Source: Oscillospiraceae bacterium
GTDB taxonomy: Bacteria > Bacillota > Clostridia > Oscillospirales > Acutalibacteraceae
Direction: 5' to 3'
Length of the DNA stretch: 61,415 nucleotides
NCBI GenBank assembly: GCA_015066365.1
Contig: SVON01000003.1
Location: forward strand, 1 to 61,415
Below are positions 16,941 to 26,541 of the stretch, one piece after another. The translations under genes were made by a program, and so were the position numbers. Each line of letters starts with the position of its first letter. Positions within the stretch are counted from its first letter, which is position 1. Below the pieces are notes generated by a model. The model was not told the origin of the DNA, did no database searches, and worked only from the letters and a program-made list of their open reading frames with translations.

Positions 16941-18494
16941 ATGGAACTGGGATTTAGAATCGCGATGCTGTTGGCGGCTGTGCTGAACTTTTCCGTTCAG
17001 GCGGCGTATTTCACCCATATGCTGCAGCTCAATTCCTACCGCCCTGAGCGGTACAAGAAATGGTGTGCCGAAAACGAGAAAAAACTGGTGAATATCCCCC
17101 GTTTGCTGCCGTTTCTCTGCGTGTTTTTGCTGTGGCTGGACGGTAAGGTACCGCCCTTAGTGGTGTACGCCATCGGCGCCGGGGTGCTGTTGCTCACCGC
17201 CCTGCTCAACTGGCCGCAAAAAGCCAAAAAGCCGTTGGTGGTCACCGCCCGGGTCAAGCGTTTGTTTGTGACCCAGGGGCTCTTGTGCGCCGGTCTGTGC
17301 GCGCTGTTTTGGTTCTGGATGCCCCGCGGTCTGGCCTTCATCGGCTTGGGCAATATGGTGGTGTGGCTGTTCACCGGCGTGGCGAACTACCTCAACACCC
17401 CCTTGGAGAATCACTTTGCCAAGAGGTACGTCAAGGATGCCGCCAAGCGGCTTCAGGCTATGCCGGAGCTGACGGTGGTGGGCATCACCGGCAGCTATGG
17501 TAAGACCAGCGTGAAGAACTATCTGAACGCTTTGCTGTCCACCAAATACAACGTGCTGATGACCCCCGGCAGCTACAACACCACCATGGGCGTGGTGCGC
17601 ACCATCCGGGAGATGCTGCGGCCCTCTCACCAGATCTTTATTGCCGAGATGGGCGCCAAGCAGAAGAACGACATTAAAGAGATCTGCGATCTGGTGCATC
17701 CCACCTACGGTATCATCACCTCTATTGGGGAACAGCACCTGGAGACCTTCGGCTCGGTGGAGAACATCATCGCCACCAAGTTCGAGTTGGCGGATGCCAT
17801 CCCGGAGAACGGCTTTGCCATTCTCAATTACGACAACGAATACATTCGGTCCCACACCGTGTCCGTGCCCACCGTCACCTATGGTGGGGAGCAGAGCGGT
17901 GCCGGCTACCGGTATAGCGATATGGCGGTGGATACCCACGGCTGCCAGTTCACGCTGACCGCCCCGGACGGGGAATCCTGCCGCTACACCACCCACCTAC
18001 TGGGTGCCCATAACATCCAAAATCTGGCCGGCTGTATGGCGCTGGCGCACACCCTGGGGATTTCTCTCAAGGAGATGGTGTACCCGGTGCGGCTGTTAAA
18101 GCCGGTGGAGCACCGCCTGCAGTTGCTGCCCAACGGCTACATCGACGACGCCTACAACTCCAACCCCGCCGGCTTCCGCAGTGCGCTGGATACCCTGGCG
18201 GCCTTCTCCGCTCAGCGGATCCTGGTTACTCCGGGTATGGTGGAGCTGGGTGAGCGGCAAGAGCCGCTCAACCGAGAACTGGGCGAATACGCCGCCGACA
18301 AGTGTGACTATGCCGTGCTGGTGGGGCTTAAGCAAGCCCCACCGCTGAAAGAAGGTCTGCTTTCCGCCGGCTTCCCGGAGGACCGCATTTACGTGGCGGC
18401 CACCCTCAACGAGGGTCTTGCCTATGTCCATCGCCTGCCCCGTGAGGGCGAGCGGATCGTTCTGTTGGAGAACGACCTGCCGGATAACTTTTGA
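16941..18494 (+). CDS. Membrane-anchored Mur ligase (MurF-like)
   Basis: 517 residues. The first 145 hold about four hydrophobic segments, unusual for MurF, which is normally soluble. From about 179 the Mur ligase fold begins with the P-loop GITGSYGKTSVKNY, then the MGAKQKNDI segment, the GEQHLETFG motif and DDAYNSNPAGF near 395, matching the MurF/CapB branch. MurF joins D-Ala-D-Ala to the UDP-MurNAc-tripeptide. The next gene encodes the enzyme that makes D-Ala-D-Ala, which supports a peptidoglycan role. Whether it replaces or supplements a soluble MurF elsewhere cannot be seen here. Confidence 0.85.
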   Translation: MELGFRIAMLLAAVLNFSVQAAYFTHMLQLNSYRPERYKKWCAENEKKLVNIPRLLPFLCVFLLWLDGKVPPLVVYAIGAGVLLLTALLNWPQKAKKPLVVTARVKRLFVTQGLLCAGLCALFWFWMPRGLAFIGLGNMVVWLFTGVANYLNTPLENHFAKRYVKDAAKRLQAMPELTVVGITGSYGKTSVKNYLNALLSTKYNVLMTPGSYNTTMGVVRTIREMLRPSHQIFIAEMGAKQKNDIKEICDLVHPTYGIITSIGEQHLETFGSVENIIATKFELADAIPENGFAILNYDNEYIRSHTVSVPTVTYGGEQSGAGYRYSDMAVDTHGCQFTLTAPDGESCRYTTHLLGAHNIQNLAGCMALAHTLGISLKEMVYPVRLLKPVEHRLQLLPNGYIDDAYNSNPAGFRSALDTLAAFSAQRILVTPGMVELGERQEPLNRELGEYAADKCDYAVLVGLKQAPPLKEGLLSAGFPEDRIYVAATLNEGLAYVHRLPREGERIVLLENDLPDNF

Positions 18495-18514
18495 GTAAAG
18501 GGGATAGAGTTCCA

Positions 18515-19708
18515 ATGAAAACAAGAGTAGCTGTTATTTTCGGCGGCCATAGCGTGGAGCACGAGGTGTCCATCATCTCCGGTCTGCAGGCGCTGAACGC
18601 CCTGAATCAGGATAAATACGAGGCTTTCCCGCTGTACATCTCCAAGGATAACTGCTTTTACGTGGGGGAGAACCTGCGTCAGATCGCCTCTTTCCGGGAT
18701 ATGAAAACCTGCCTGGCAGAGGCGACCCGCGTCCTGCCTGTCCCCGCAGAGGGCGGCGTTCAGCTGGTGCGTTATCCTATGAAAAAGTTTGGCAACAACA
18801 CCGTTGCCGCTTTTGACGTGGCCATCCCGGTGGTGCACGGCACCAACGTGGAGGACGGTACGCTGATGGGCTATCTGGAGATGCTGGGGGTGCCCTACGC
18901 CTCTTGCGACGTGACCTCCTCTGCCTTGGGTATGGATAAGTTCGCTATGAAGGGCGTGTTGGCTATGGCCGGCATCCCGGTGCTGCCTGCCCGCCAGTAC
19001 AGCGGCAAGCAGTACGCCGTGGACAGTGAGGCGGTGTTGAGCCAGATCGAGGCCGAGATTGGTTATCCCGTCATTGTCAAGCCGGTGAACCTGGGTTCTT
19101 CTGTGGGTATCTCTAAGGCCAAGAACCACGCGGAGCTGGTGGACGCTATGGACCTGGCGGTGTCCTTCTCCGCCCGGGTGCTGGTGGAGCGGGCGGTGCC
19201 CAACCTGCGGGAGATCAACTGCTCGGTGCTGGGGGATTACGAGACTGCCCGTGCCTCTGCCTGTGAGGAGCCGCTGAATGCGGAGGACATCCTCACCTTT
19301 GGCGATAAGTACCTGTCCGGTGGCGGCGGCAAGTCCGGCGGCTCTAAGGGTATGACCGACTTAAAGCGTCGTTGCCCCGCAGAATTGCCCGAGGGGATGA
19401 CCGAGCAGGTGCAGGAGCTGGCGGTCAAGACCTTTAAGGCATTAGGATGCCTGGGTGTGTCCCGCATCGACTTCCTCAACGATAAAGAGACCGGCGAATT
19501 GTGGGTCAACGAGATCAACACCATTCCCGGCTCGCTGTCCTTCTATCTGTGGCAGGAGGTGGGCGTATCCTTTGATGCCCTGATGGACGAACTGGTCTCT
19601 CTGGCCTTTAAACGCCAGCGGGAGCGGGAGGCGCTGACCTTCACCTATGAGAGCAACATCCTCTCCGGCACCACCTTCGGTGCCAAGGGGAGCAAGGGCA
19701 AAGCGTAA
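18515..19708 (+). CDS. ddl: D-alanine--D-alanine ligase
   Basis: ATP-grasp ligase that makes the D-Ala-D-Ala dipeptide of peptidoglycan. 397 residues with VAVIFGGHSVEHEVSIISG at the N-terminus, GTNVEDGTLMGYLEMLGVPYAS, the ATP-binding VIVKPVNLGSSVGISKA, and the metal/Mg site EINTIPGSLSFYLW. A glycine-rich loop (YLSGGGGKSGGSKGM, about 268-282) extends the omega-loop region that shapes acceptor choice; it lacks the van-type FTSY ending, so D-Ala rather than D-Lac is expected. The ATG at 18515 is 10 bases after AAAGGGGA, and an upstream TTG is less likely. Confidence 0.94.
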   Translation: MKTRVAVIFGGHSVEHEVSIISGLQALNALNQDKYEAFPLYISKDNCFYVGENLRQIASFRDMKTCLAEATRVLPVPAEGGVQLVRYPMKKFGNNTVAAFDVAIPVVHGTNVEDGTLMGYLEMLGVPYASCDVTSSALGMDKFAMKGVLAMAGIPVLPARQYSGKQYAVDSEAVLSQIEAEIGYPVIVKPVNLGSSVGISKAKNHAELVDAMDLAVSFSARVLVERAVPNLREINCSVLGDYETARASACEEPLNAEDILTFGDKYLSGGGGKSGGSKGMTDLKRRCPAELPEGMTEQVQELAVKTFKALGCLGVSRIDFLNDKETGELWVNEINTIPGSLSFYLWQEVGVSFDALMDELVSLAFKRQREREALTFTYESNILSGTTFGAKGSKGKA

Positions 19709-19721
19709 ATACCATACAAAC

Positions 19722-19759
19722 AAAGGGACGATACCCAAACGGGTATCGTCCCTTTCTTT
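19722..19759 (+). terminator. ddl terminator
   Basis: Fifteen-base perfect stem 19722-19736/19741-19755, AAAC loop, then CTTTG. Confidence 0.92.
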
Positions 19760-19839
19760 GTATTTACCCCCCAAAAATGACACCGTGTGAATGATTTTTA
19801 GGCAGATGGGGAAATGGGGTTTTAGGTGGCAAAATTTGC

Positions 19840-19869
19840 TTGATTTTTGACAAAACCTATCGATATAAT
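19840..19869 (+). promoter_or_regulatory. Promoter of the Na/Pi transporter gene
   Basis: TTGATT (19840-19845), 18 bases, TATAAT (19864-19869). A TTGACA at 19847 is too close to that -10. The 100-base leader contains a small CGCCGC/GCGGCG hairpin (19914-19928). Confidence 0.65.
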
Positions 19870-19973
19870 AATACTGAGGTAGGTTGGACCTGCTGAAAAA
19901 TTGCCTACAACTCCGCCGCACCGCGGCGATCATATACAAAGAAAAAACTATGGAAAATGGGAGGTAAAAACAA

Positions 19974-21608
19974 ATGAATTTCGACCTTGTTTTAGGTTTG
20001 CTGGGCGGCCTTGCGTTGTTCCTGTATGGTATGCAGATGATGAGCAATGGCTTAGAAGATGCCGCCGGCAACCGCATGAAGAAAATTTTAGAAAGACTGA
20101 CCTCAAACCGCTTGTTGGGCGTTGCAGTTGGTGCCGGTATCACCGCTGTGATTCAGTCATCCTCAGCCACGACTGTGATGGTCGTGGGATTTGTCAATTC
20201 CGGGATGATGACGCTCCGACAGGCGGTTTGGATTATTATGGGCGCCAATATCGGCACCACCATCACCGGTCAGCTCATCGCCTTGGACGTGGGGATGCTG
20301 GCGCCGCTGTTCGCCTTTATCGGTGTGGCGATGATCGTGTTCCTCAAAAACCCCAAGCTGCACCCCATCGGCAAAATTCTGGCGGGTCTGGGTGTTCTGT
20401 TCATCGGTATGGGGATGATGAGCGACGCCATGCATCCCTTGCGGGAGAATGAGGCCTTTGTTTCGCTGATGACCCAGTTCTCCAACCCCTTGTTGGGTAT
20501 TCTGGCGGGTGCGGTGTTTACCGCCATCATCCAGTCCTCCTCCGCCTCCATCGGTATTCTGCAGGCGCTGGCCACCGCCGGTGTCATTGGCCTGCCCAGT
20601 GCCGTGTATGTGTTGTTCGGTCAGAATATCGGCACCTGCATCACCGCGGTGTTGGCTTCTATCGGCACCAATCGGGCGGCAAAACGGACTACGCTGATCC
20701 ACCTGCTGTTTAATGTCGTCGGCACCACCGTGTTCGTGCTGGGGTGCCAGATCCTACCGGTGACCGACTGGGTGGCCTCCATCACCCCCGGCGCGGTGGA
20801 CGCTCAAATTGCCAATATGCACACCATCTTTAACATCACCACCACCTTGCTGCTCTTGCCGACAGGCACCCTGTTGGCGAAGGCCGCTGAGCGACTGCTG
20901 CCCGACCGGGCCGAGGATCGGCCTGCCGCCCTGACCGCCTTGGGCGACGATTTCACGATGAAGGGCTTGAGCCTGGGTTCTCACGCGGTGCACACCGATC
21001 TGCTTTCTCAGGAGATTGGGCGGATGGTGACCCTGGCCGGGGAGAATATGAACCGGGCCTTTGACGCCGTGCTGGACGGCACCCCGAAAACGATGGCTGA
21101 GATAGACAAGACCGAGGCGGTCATCGACGGGATGAACAAGGAGATCTCCCAGTATATCTCCAAGATCTTGGTTCATAACAACAGCGGCAAAAACGTGGCG
21201 GATATTGAGCAGTATTTCCTCATCACCGGTAACGCCGAGCGCATCGGTGACCACGCCCAGAACATCGCCGAATATACCCGAGTGATGGAGGATAAGGGCA
21301 TCGCTTTCTCGGAGGGGGCAAGACACGAGATTTCCGAAATGGCGCGCATCACGGGCGATGCGTTACACCGGGCAATGCATCCCACCGAGGATAAAACAGC
21401 GTGGATGGCTGACGTAGTGACGGTGGAGCAGGAAATCGATAAAATGACCGAGACGTATCGTGAGCGACATTTAGAGCGTATGCGTGAGGGGAAATGCTCC
21501 GAAGAGGCCTGCATCCTCTATTCCGAGCTGCTCACCGACTTTGAACGTATCGGCGATCACATTCTCAACATCGCCCAGGCCTATGCGAAGATCGGTTTTA
21601 CCCAGTAA
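19974..21608 (+). CDS. Na/Pi cotransporter family protein with PhoU-like domain
   Basis: 544 residues. The membrane half (about 1-310) has the inverted-repeat fold of the NptA/YjbB group with the hallmark QSSSATT (61-67) and a second QSSSASI (about 186), where phosphate and sodium bind in relatives. The cytoplasmic half (about 340-540) is a PhoU-like helical domain containing two E-R-I-G-D-H repeats (AERIGDHAQNIAEY and FERIGDHILNIAQAY). It probably moves phosphate; direction is uncertain since YjbB exports. GGAGGT precedes the start, and it is monocistronic. Confidence 0.92.
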   Translation: MNFDLVLGLLGGLALFLYGMQMMSNGLEDAAGNRMKKILERLTSNRLLGVAVGAGITAVIQSSSATTVMVVGFVNSGMMTLRQAVWIIMGANIGTTITGQLIALDVGMLAPLFAFIGVAMIVFLKNPKLHPIGKILAGLGVLFIGMGMMSDAMHPLRENEAFVSLMTQFSNPLLGILAGAVFTAIIQSSSASIGILQALATAGVIGLPSAVYVLFGQNIGTCITAVLASIGTNRAAKRTTLIHLLFNVVGTTVFVLGCQILPVTDWVASITPGAVDAQIANMHTIFNITTTLLLLPTGTLLAKAAERLLPDRAEDRPAALTALGDDFTMKGLSLGSHAVHTDLLSQEIGRMVTLAGENMNRAFDAVLDGTPKTMAEIDKTEAVIDGMNKEISQYISKILVHNNSGKNVADIEQYFLITGNAERIGDHAQNIAEYTRVMEDKGIAFSEGARHEISEMARITGDALHRAMHPTEDKTAWMADVVTVEQEIDKMTETYRERHLERMREGKCSEEACILYSELLTDFERIGDHILNIAQAYAKIGFTQ

Positions 21609-21610
21609 CA

Positions 21611-21646
21611 AAGAAAGACCACACCCAACCGGGTGTGGTCTTTCTT
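21611..21646. terminator. Bidirectional terminator between convergent genes
   Basis: Sixteen-base perfect stem AAGAAAGACCACACCC / GGGTGTGGTCTTTCTT with AACC loop. Confidence 0.93.
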
Positions 21647-21652
21647 AATGCC

Positions 21653-23593
21653 TTATTCCAGTTCAAACGCGCCGGTATAGAGCTGATAGTACGTACCCTT
21701 TTGGGCCAGCAGGCTCTCGTGGTTGCCGCGCTCGATGATGCGGCCGTGCTCCAGCACCATAATCACATCCGCGTCCATAATGGTGGACAGACGGTGGGCG
21801 ATGACGAACACCGTCCGACCCTCCATCAGCTTATCCATACCCTTTTGCACGATGGCCTCGGTACGGGTGTCGATGGAGGAGGTAGCCTCGTCCAGAATCA
21901 TCACCGGCGGGTCGGCCACCGCTGCCCGGGCGATGGCAATCATCTGCCGCTGACCCTGAGAGAGGTTGGCGCCGTTGTTCTGCAGCATGGTGTCGTAGCC
22001 CTGGGGCAAACGGTTGATAAAATCGTCGGCACCCACCAGCTTGGCGGCCTCGCGGCACTGCTCGTCGGTGGCCTCCAGGTTGCCGTACCGGATGTTGTCC
22101 ATCACGGTGCCGGTGAATAGGTTGGTCTCCTGCAACACGATGCCCAGGGAACGGCGCAGGTCGGCTTTTTTGATCTTATTGATGTTGATGCCATCATACC
22201 GCACCTTACCGTCTGCGATGTCGTAGAAACGGTTGATCAGGTTGGTGATGGTGGTCTTGCCGGCACCGGTGGAGCCCACAAAGGCCACCTTCTGACCCGG
22301 CTCGGCATAGACGGAAACGTCGTGGAGCACCGGCTTGCCTTCTTCATAGGCAAAGTCCACCTCGGTCAACCGCACGTCACCCTGCAAGGGGGTGTAGGTG
22401 AGGGTGCCGTCTTCGTGGGGGTGCTTCCAGGCCCAGCGACCGGTGCGTTTGACGCTCTCGGTGATGGTGCCGTCGTCGGCGATGTTGGCCCGCACCAGAG
22501 TCACATAGCCGTTGTCTACTTCGGGTGTTTCGTCCATCAGGTCGAACAGGCGCTCTGCACCGGCCAGACCCATAGCGATGTGGTTGATCTGCTGAGAGAC
22601 CTGGTTCACGTTACCGGTGAACTGCTTGGTCATATTCAGGAACGGAACCACGATGGAAATGGACAGCGGCAGACCGGACAGACTCACGTTGGGTACGTTC
22701 AGCACCAGGAACAGACCGCCGATCATAGCGCAGGCCACGTACAGCACGTTACCGATGTTCATAATGATGGGGCCCAGGCTGTTGGCAAAGGCGTTGGCCT
22801 TAAAGCTGTCCTGGAACAGTTGCTCGTTGAGGGCGTCAAAGTCCTCTTGCGCCTCGTTCTCGTGGCAGAACACCTTGACCACCCGCTGACCGTTCATCAT
22901 CTCCTGGATAAAGCCCTCGGTCTTACCCACCGCCTGTTGCTGACGGACAAAGAATTTGGCAGAACCGCCGCCAATCTTTTTGGATACAAAGAACATGGCC
23001 ACCACGCCCAGCAGGACGATCAGGGTCATCAAAGCACTGTACCACAGCATAATGAACAGCACCGTCACCACCACGATGCCGGCCTGCATCAGGCTGGGGA
23101 TGGACTGAGAGATCAGCTGACGCAGGGTGTCGATATCGTTGGTGTAGTGGCTCATAATGTCGCCGTGCTTGTGGGTGTCAAAGTATTTGATGGGCAGGCT
23201 TTGCATTCCATCAAACATCTTGCACCGCATCTTGCTCAGGAAGCCCTGGGTGATGTAGGCCATCAGCTGGGACTGAAGCACGGTGAGGATGATGGACACC
23301 AGATAGAGACCGATCAAAATGAGGATCAGCGGTAGAATTTCGGGAAGCGCCATCTCCCAGGAAACATGGTTGTCCAAGCTCTTCTCAATCACGTCCAGAA
23401 TGTTCTTGGTGAACATAGCCGGGATGGAGTTGACGATGGCGGCGAAGATGATGCAGAACACCACCACCGGGATCAACTTGGGGTAGAACTGATACAGCAG
23501 CTTCAGCGTCCGGCTCAAAGTACCCTTTTTCACTTTGGGACGGGGGCCCATAGGGCCACGCCCACCGGGACCTTTCATAGGAGGTTTACTCAT
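21653..23593 (-). CDS. ABC exporter half-transporter, canonical ATPase site
   Basis: 646 residues: six transmembrane helices (about 40-330) then an ATPase domain with Walker A GSTGAGKTT, signature LSQGQRQM, Walker B VMILDEATSSID with the catalytic Glu, and the switch His in VIAHRLS. The N-terminus is Gly/Pro/Lys-rich. A roughly 45-residue insert precedes the ATPase domain. Start ATG at 23593 follows GAGGAGG and overlaps the partner's stop by 8 bases (ATGAGTAA), so the two halves are made together. Probable heterodimeric multidrug or lipid exporter of the LmrCD/BmrCD/YfiBC kind. Confidence 0.92.
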   Translation of the reverse strand: MSKPPMKGPGGRGPMGPRPKVKKGTLSRTLKLLYQFYPKLIPVVVFCIIFAAIVNSIPAMFTKNILDVIEKSLDNHVSWEMALPEILPLILILIGLYLVSIILTVLQSQLMAYITQGFLSKMRCKMFDGMQSLPIKYFDTHKHGDIMSHYTNDIDTLRQLISQSIPSLMQAGIVVVTVLFIMLWYSALMTLIVLLGVVAMFFVSKKIGGGSAKFFVRQQQAVGKTEGFIQEMMNGQRVVKVFCHENEAQEDFDALNEQLFQDSFKANAFANSLGPIIMNIGNVLYVACAMIGGLFLVLNVPNVSLSGLPLSISIVVPFLNMTKQFTGNVNQVSQQINHIAMGLAGAERLFDLMDETPEVDNGYVTLVRANIADDGTITESVKRTGRWAWKHPHEDGTLTYTPLQGDVRLTEVDFAYEEGKPVLHDVSVYAEPGQKVAFVGSTGAGKTTITNLINRFYDIADGKVRYDGININKIKKADLRRSLGIVLQETNLFTGTVMDNIRYGNLEATDEQCREAAKLVGADDFINRLPQGYDTMLQNNGANLSQGQRQMIAIARAAVADPPVMILDEATSSIDTRTEAIVQKGMDKLMEGRTVFVIAHRLSTIMDADVIMVLEHGRIIERGNHESLLAQKGTYYQLYTGAFELE

Positions 23594-25328
23594 CCTGATC
23601 GCCTCCTCTCGTCTGCTGTTCATAGATCTCCCGATACATAGCGCAAGAATTCAGCAACTGGTCGTGGTTGCCGGCGGCGGCAATTTTGCCGCCCTCCATC
23701 ATCAGGATCAGGTCGGCATCCTGGACGGAGGCCACCCGCTGGGCGATGATGATCTTGGTGGTTTCGGGGATATAGCTCTTAAAGCCGGCGCGAATGAGGG
23801 CATCCGTCCGGGTGTCCACTGCGCTGGTGGAGTCATCCAGAATGAGGATCTTCGGCTTTTTCAGCAGGGCCCGGGCGATGCACAGACGCTGCTTCTGACC
23901 GCCGGACACGTTGGTGCCGCCCTGCTCGATGTAGGTGTCGTACCCCTCCGGGAAGGAGGAGACAAAGTCGTGGGCCTGCGCCAGTTTGCAGGCTTCCACC
24001 AGCTCTTCGTCGGTGGCGTCCGGGTTGCCCCAACGCAGGTTGTCCTTGATGGTGCCGGCGAACAGCAGGTTCTTCTGCAGCACCATCGCCACAGAGCCGC
24101 GCAGGGTGTCCATATCGTAGTCCCGCACGTCCACACCGCCCACCTCGACGGCACCGCCGGTGACGTCGTACAGACGGGGGATGAGCTGAACCAGAGTGGA
24201 TTTGCTGGAGCCGGTACCGCCCAGAATACCCACCGTCATACCGCTTTGGATCTCCAGGTTGATGTCGGATAGGGCATAATTCTTCGCCTTGGCGGAGTAC
24301 TTAAAGCACACGTCGCGGAAGGTGATGGAACCGTCCTTGACCTGGTATACCGGGTTCTCCGGATTGTGCAGGGTGGACTCCTCGCTCAGCACCTCGCCGA
24401 TACGGCTGATGGCCTCGGCGGAGATGGTCAGGGTGACGTAGATCATAGACAGCATCATCAGCTGCATCAGCACCTGCATACCGTAGGTCAGCATAGCAGA
24501 GATCTCGCCCACACCGATGGCGGTGCCGTTGGTGGTGATGATGAGGAAGGCGCCGATAAACAGCACGAACACCATATTGAAATAACTGCAGAAGCGCATC
24601 AGAGGCTCGTTGAGCACCACCAGACGTTCTGCCCGGGTGAAGTCCTTGCGGATGTCGTCGGAGGCGGCGTCGAATTTCTCGCACTCATACTCCTCGCGGG
24701 AGAAGCCCTTGACCACACGCATACCGCGGACGTTTTCCTCGATGGACTCGTTCAGCCGGTCGTATTTCTTAAACACCCGGCGGAAGGCGGGCATCGCCTT
24801 GCGGGCCACCAGAATCAGGCCACCGGCCAGCAGGGGGATGACCACGATAAAGGCAAAGGCCAGCTTGCCGCCCATCACAAAGGCCATCACGGTGGAGAAA
24901 ATCAGCAGCAAAGGCGCACGCACCGCGATACGGATGAGCATCATATAAGACATTTGGGCGTTGTTGATGTCGGTGGTCATACGGGTGACCAGCGAGGCCG
25001 AGGAGAACTTATCCATATTCTCAAAGGAGAAGGTCTGGATCCGGCTGAATACGTCGTGCCGCAGGTTCTTGGCAAAGCCGCAGGAGGCCTTGGCGCAGGT
25101 GTAGCCGGCGATACCGCCGCAGCACAGCGAGGCCACCGCCATGGCGATGAGGATAAGGCCGCTGCGGATGATGTCCGGCATAGCGGCGCCTTTTTCCACG
25201 TCGTTGATCAGTTGGGCGGCGATATAGGGGATAAAGCACTCGATGACCGCTTCCAGGGTGATGAACAACAGGGTGAGGAAGGTGGGGGTCTTGTATTCCC
25301 GCACACACCTCAATAGTCGTTTGTACAT
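23586..25328 (-). CDS. ABC exporter half-transporter, degenerate ATPase site
   Basis: About 580 residues with six transmembrane helices and an ATPase domain: Walker A GGTGSSKST, signature VSGGQKQRL, Walker B ILILDDSTSAVD. The residue after the Walker B Asp is Asp instead of Glu, and the switch His is Gln (IIAQRVA). These are the changes expected of the non-catalytic site of a heterodimeric exporter, with the downstream gene supplying the active half. Start is uncertain: ATG 25328 best fits AGAAAGAAG; ATGs at 25334 and 25355 are also in frame. Confidence 0.92.
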   Translation of the reverse strand: MYKRLLRCVREYKTPTFLTLLFITLEAVIECFIPYIAAQLINDVEKGAAMPDIIRSGLILIAMAVASLCCGGIAGYTCAKASCGFAKNLRHDVFSRIQTFSFENMDKFSSASLVTRMTTDINNAQMSYMMLIRIAVRAPLLLIFSTVMAFVMGGKLAFAFIVVIPLLAGGLILVARKAMPAFRRVFKKYDRLNESIEENVRGMRVVKGFSREEYECEKFDAASDDIRKDFTRAERLVVLNEPLMRFCSYFNMVFVLFIGAFLIITTNGTAIGVGEISAMLTYGMQVLMQLMMLSMIYVTLTISAEAISRIGEVLSEESTLHNPENPVYQVKDGSITFRDVCFKYSAKAKNYALSDINLEIQSGMTVGILGGTGSSKSTLVQLIPRLYDVTGGAVEVGGVDVRDYDMDTLRGSVAMVLQKNLLFAGTIKDNLRWGNPDATDEELVEACKLAQAHDFVSSFPEGYDTYIEQGGTNVSGGQKQRLCIARALLKKPKILILDDSTSAVDTRTDALIRAGFKSYIPETTKIIIAQRVASVQDADLILMMEGGKIAAAGNHDQLLNSCAMYREIYEQQTRGGDQDE

Positions 25329-25383
25329 AGGCATTCTTCTTTCTGTCAAACACATGGTTTATTGCGTACTTATACAAATAGGT

Positions 25384-25412
25384 ATTATAATACGCCCCAT
25401 TTTTCAAGTCAA
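25384..25412 (-). promoter_or_regulatory. Promoter of the ABC exporter pair
   Basis: Minus strand TTGACT (25412-25407), 17 bases, TATAAT (25389-25384). The -10 lies inside the perfect palindrome GTATTATAATAC (25382-25393). Confidence 0.82.
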
Positions 25413-25450
25413 GGTTTTTGCAGGGTCGTTCAATAAAAGTTTACAAAAAA

Positions 25451-25479
25451 AAGGAAGTATCTCTAAGAGATACTTCCTT
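25451..25479 (-). terminator. Terminator of the LacI-family gene
   Basis: AAGGAAGTATCTCT (25451-25464) and AGAGATACTTCCTT (25466-25479) form a near-perfect palindrome, followed on the minus strand by a run of T. Confidence 0.9.
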
Positions 25480-25491
25480 TTCCATTTCGCT

Positions 25492-26505
25492 TTATACGTT
25501 GCGGAAGGTGTCGCGTTCCACCAGCTTGGTGGGCAGGAGGGTGCTTTGGGGTGCTTCTTTGCCGTTCTGCAGGTCGTCCAGCACCGCCACAGCGGCCTTG
25601 CACAGACCAGTGGCATCGCAATCTACGCTGGTCAGCTCCGGGGTGGCGCACCGCGCCACCAAAGAGTTGCCGAACCCGATGACCGGCATATTCAGTCCGG
25701 TACGCCCCAAGGATTTATGGGCACCCAACGCCAGCAGATCCTCGGCGCCGATGACCGCGTCAAAGGTGACCCGGTTGACCAACAGCCGCTTGATGCAGGC
25801 ATTTACGTCCTCCAGCCGGTTGTCCACCCGGACGATGAGCTGCTCGTCCATCGGCACGCCCGCTTTAGCATAGGCGGTCTTAAATCCCTCCAGCGTTTGC
25901 TGACAGCCGTGGGACATCCGGTGGTAGAGAAACAGGATGCGACGGCGTTGCCGGCGCATCAGCAACTCCACCAGTTCTGCGGCGGCGTTGCTCCGGTCGC
26001 TGGTAACGTTGTAGACACCGGGGATATCCACCTTCCCCTCCACCAGGATCACCGGCACCTGTGCGGCGGCGGTGGCGATGGGGGTGGGGACGGTTTGCTC
26101 GTAATGGAGGGGGCAGAGATAGAGCACTGCCGCTACGCCGGCGGCAAGCAATTCTTGCAGAGCGGTTTGTTCTTGTTCCGGAGTTTCTACGTCGCTTCTC
26201 AGTAGGACAGAGTGGTTCCGGCGCTGTAATCCGGCCTCTAGGGTGGCCAGCAGCTCTGCCTGATAGGGGTCCTGCATCGAGGGGCACAGCACCCCAACGA
26301 CGCCGGTGAGAGCGGGGGCGGAAGCCACCGGCTGACCGCCGTTGCCCAGATTACGGGCCAGGGCGCTGGGGGTATACCCCGCCGCGTCGATCACCGCCTG
26401 GATCTTGGCGCGGGTGGCGGCGCTGACGTTTTTGTTGTTGTTGAGAACACGGGACACGGTGGCGATGGATACGCCGCATTGTTCGGCAATATCGTAGATG
26501 TTCAT
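25492..26505 (-). CDS. LacI-family transcriptional regulator
   Basis: 337 residues. Helix-turn-helix at the very N-terminus (NIYDIAEQCGVSIATVSRVLNNNKNVS), hinge helix with PSALARNL, then a periplasmic-binding-protein-like sensor domain from about 60. The effector is not readable. The ATG at 26505 follows GGAGG; the frame is open further upstream, but that part overlaps the promoter. A perfect-symmetry operator lies just past the -10 of its own promoter, so autorepression is expected. It lies between an ABC exporter and a divergently transcribed EamA permease, either of which may be a target. Confidence 0.93.
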   Translation of the reverse strand: MNIYDIAEQCGVSIATVSRVLNNNKNVSAATRAKIQAVIDAAGYTPSALARNLGNGGQPVASAPALTGVVGVLCPSMQDPYQAELLATLEAGLQRRNHSVLLRSDVETPEQEQTALQELLAAGVAAVLYLCPLHYEQTVPTPIATAAAQVPVILVEGKVDIPGVYNVTSDRSNAAAELVELLMRRQRRRILFLYHRMSHGCQQTLEGFKTAYAKAGVPMDEQLIVRVDNRLEDVNACIKRLLVNRVTFDAVIGAEDLLALGAHKSLGRTGLNMPVIGFGNSLVARCATPELTSVDCDATGLCKAAVAVLDDLQNGKEAPQSTLLPTKLVERDTFRNV

Positions 26506-26521
26506 GCCGTGGCCTCCTTTC

Positions 26522-26535
26522 TGTAACCGCTTACA
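26522..26535. promoter_or_regulatory. LacI/CcpA-type operator
   Basis: TGTAACCGCTTACA fits the family palindrome TGTAANCGNTTACA and also the cre consensus. It sits between the -10 and the ribosome site of the regulator gene. Confidence 0.8.
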
Positions 26536-26541
26536 ATGCTC

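Noticed and set aside
19847-19875. TTGACA at 19847 as the -35 of the Na/Pi transporter promoter
   Set aside because: The spacing to TATAAT is only 11 bases; TTGATT at 19840 with 18 bases fits better.
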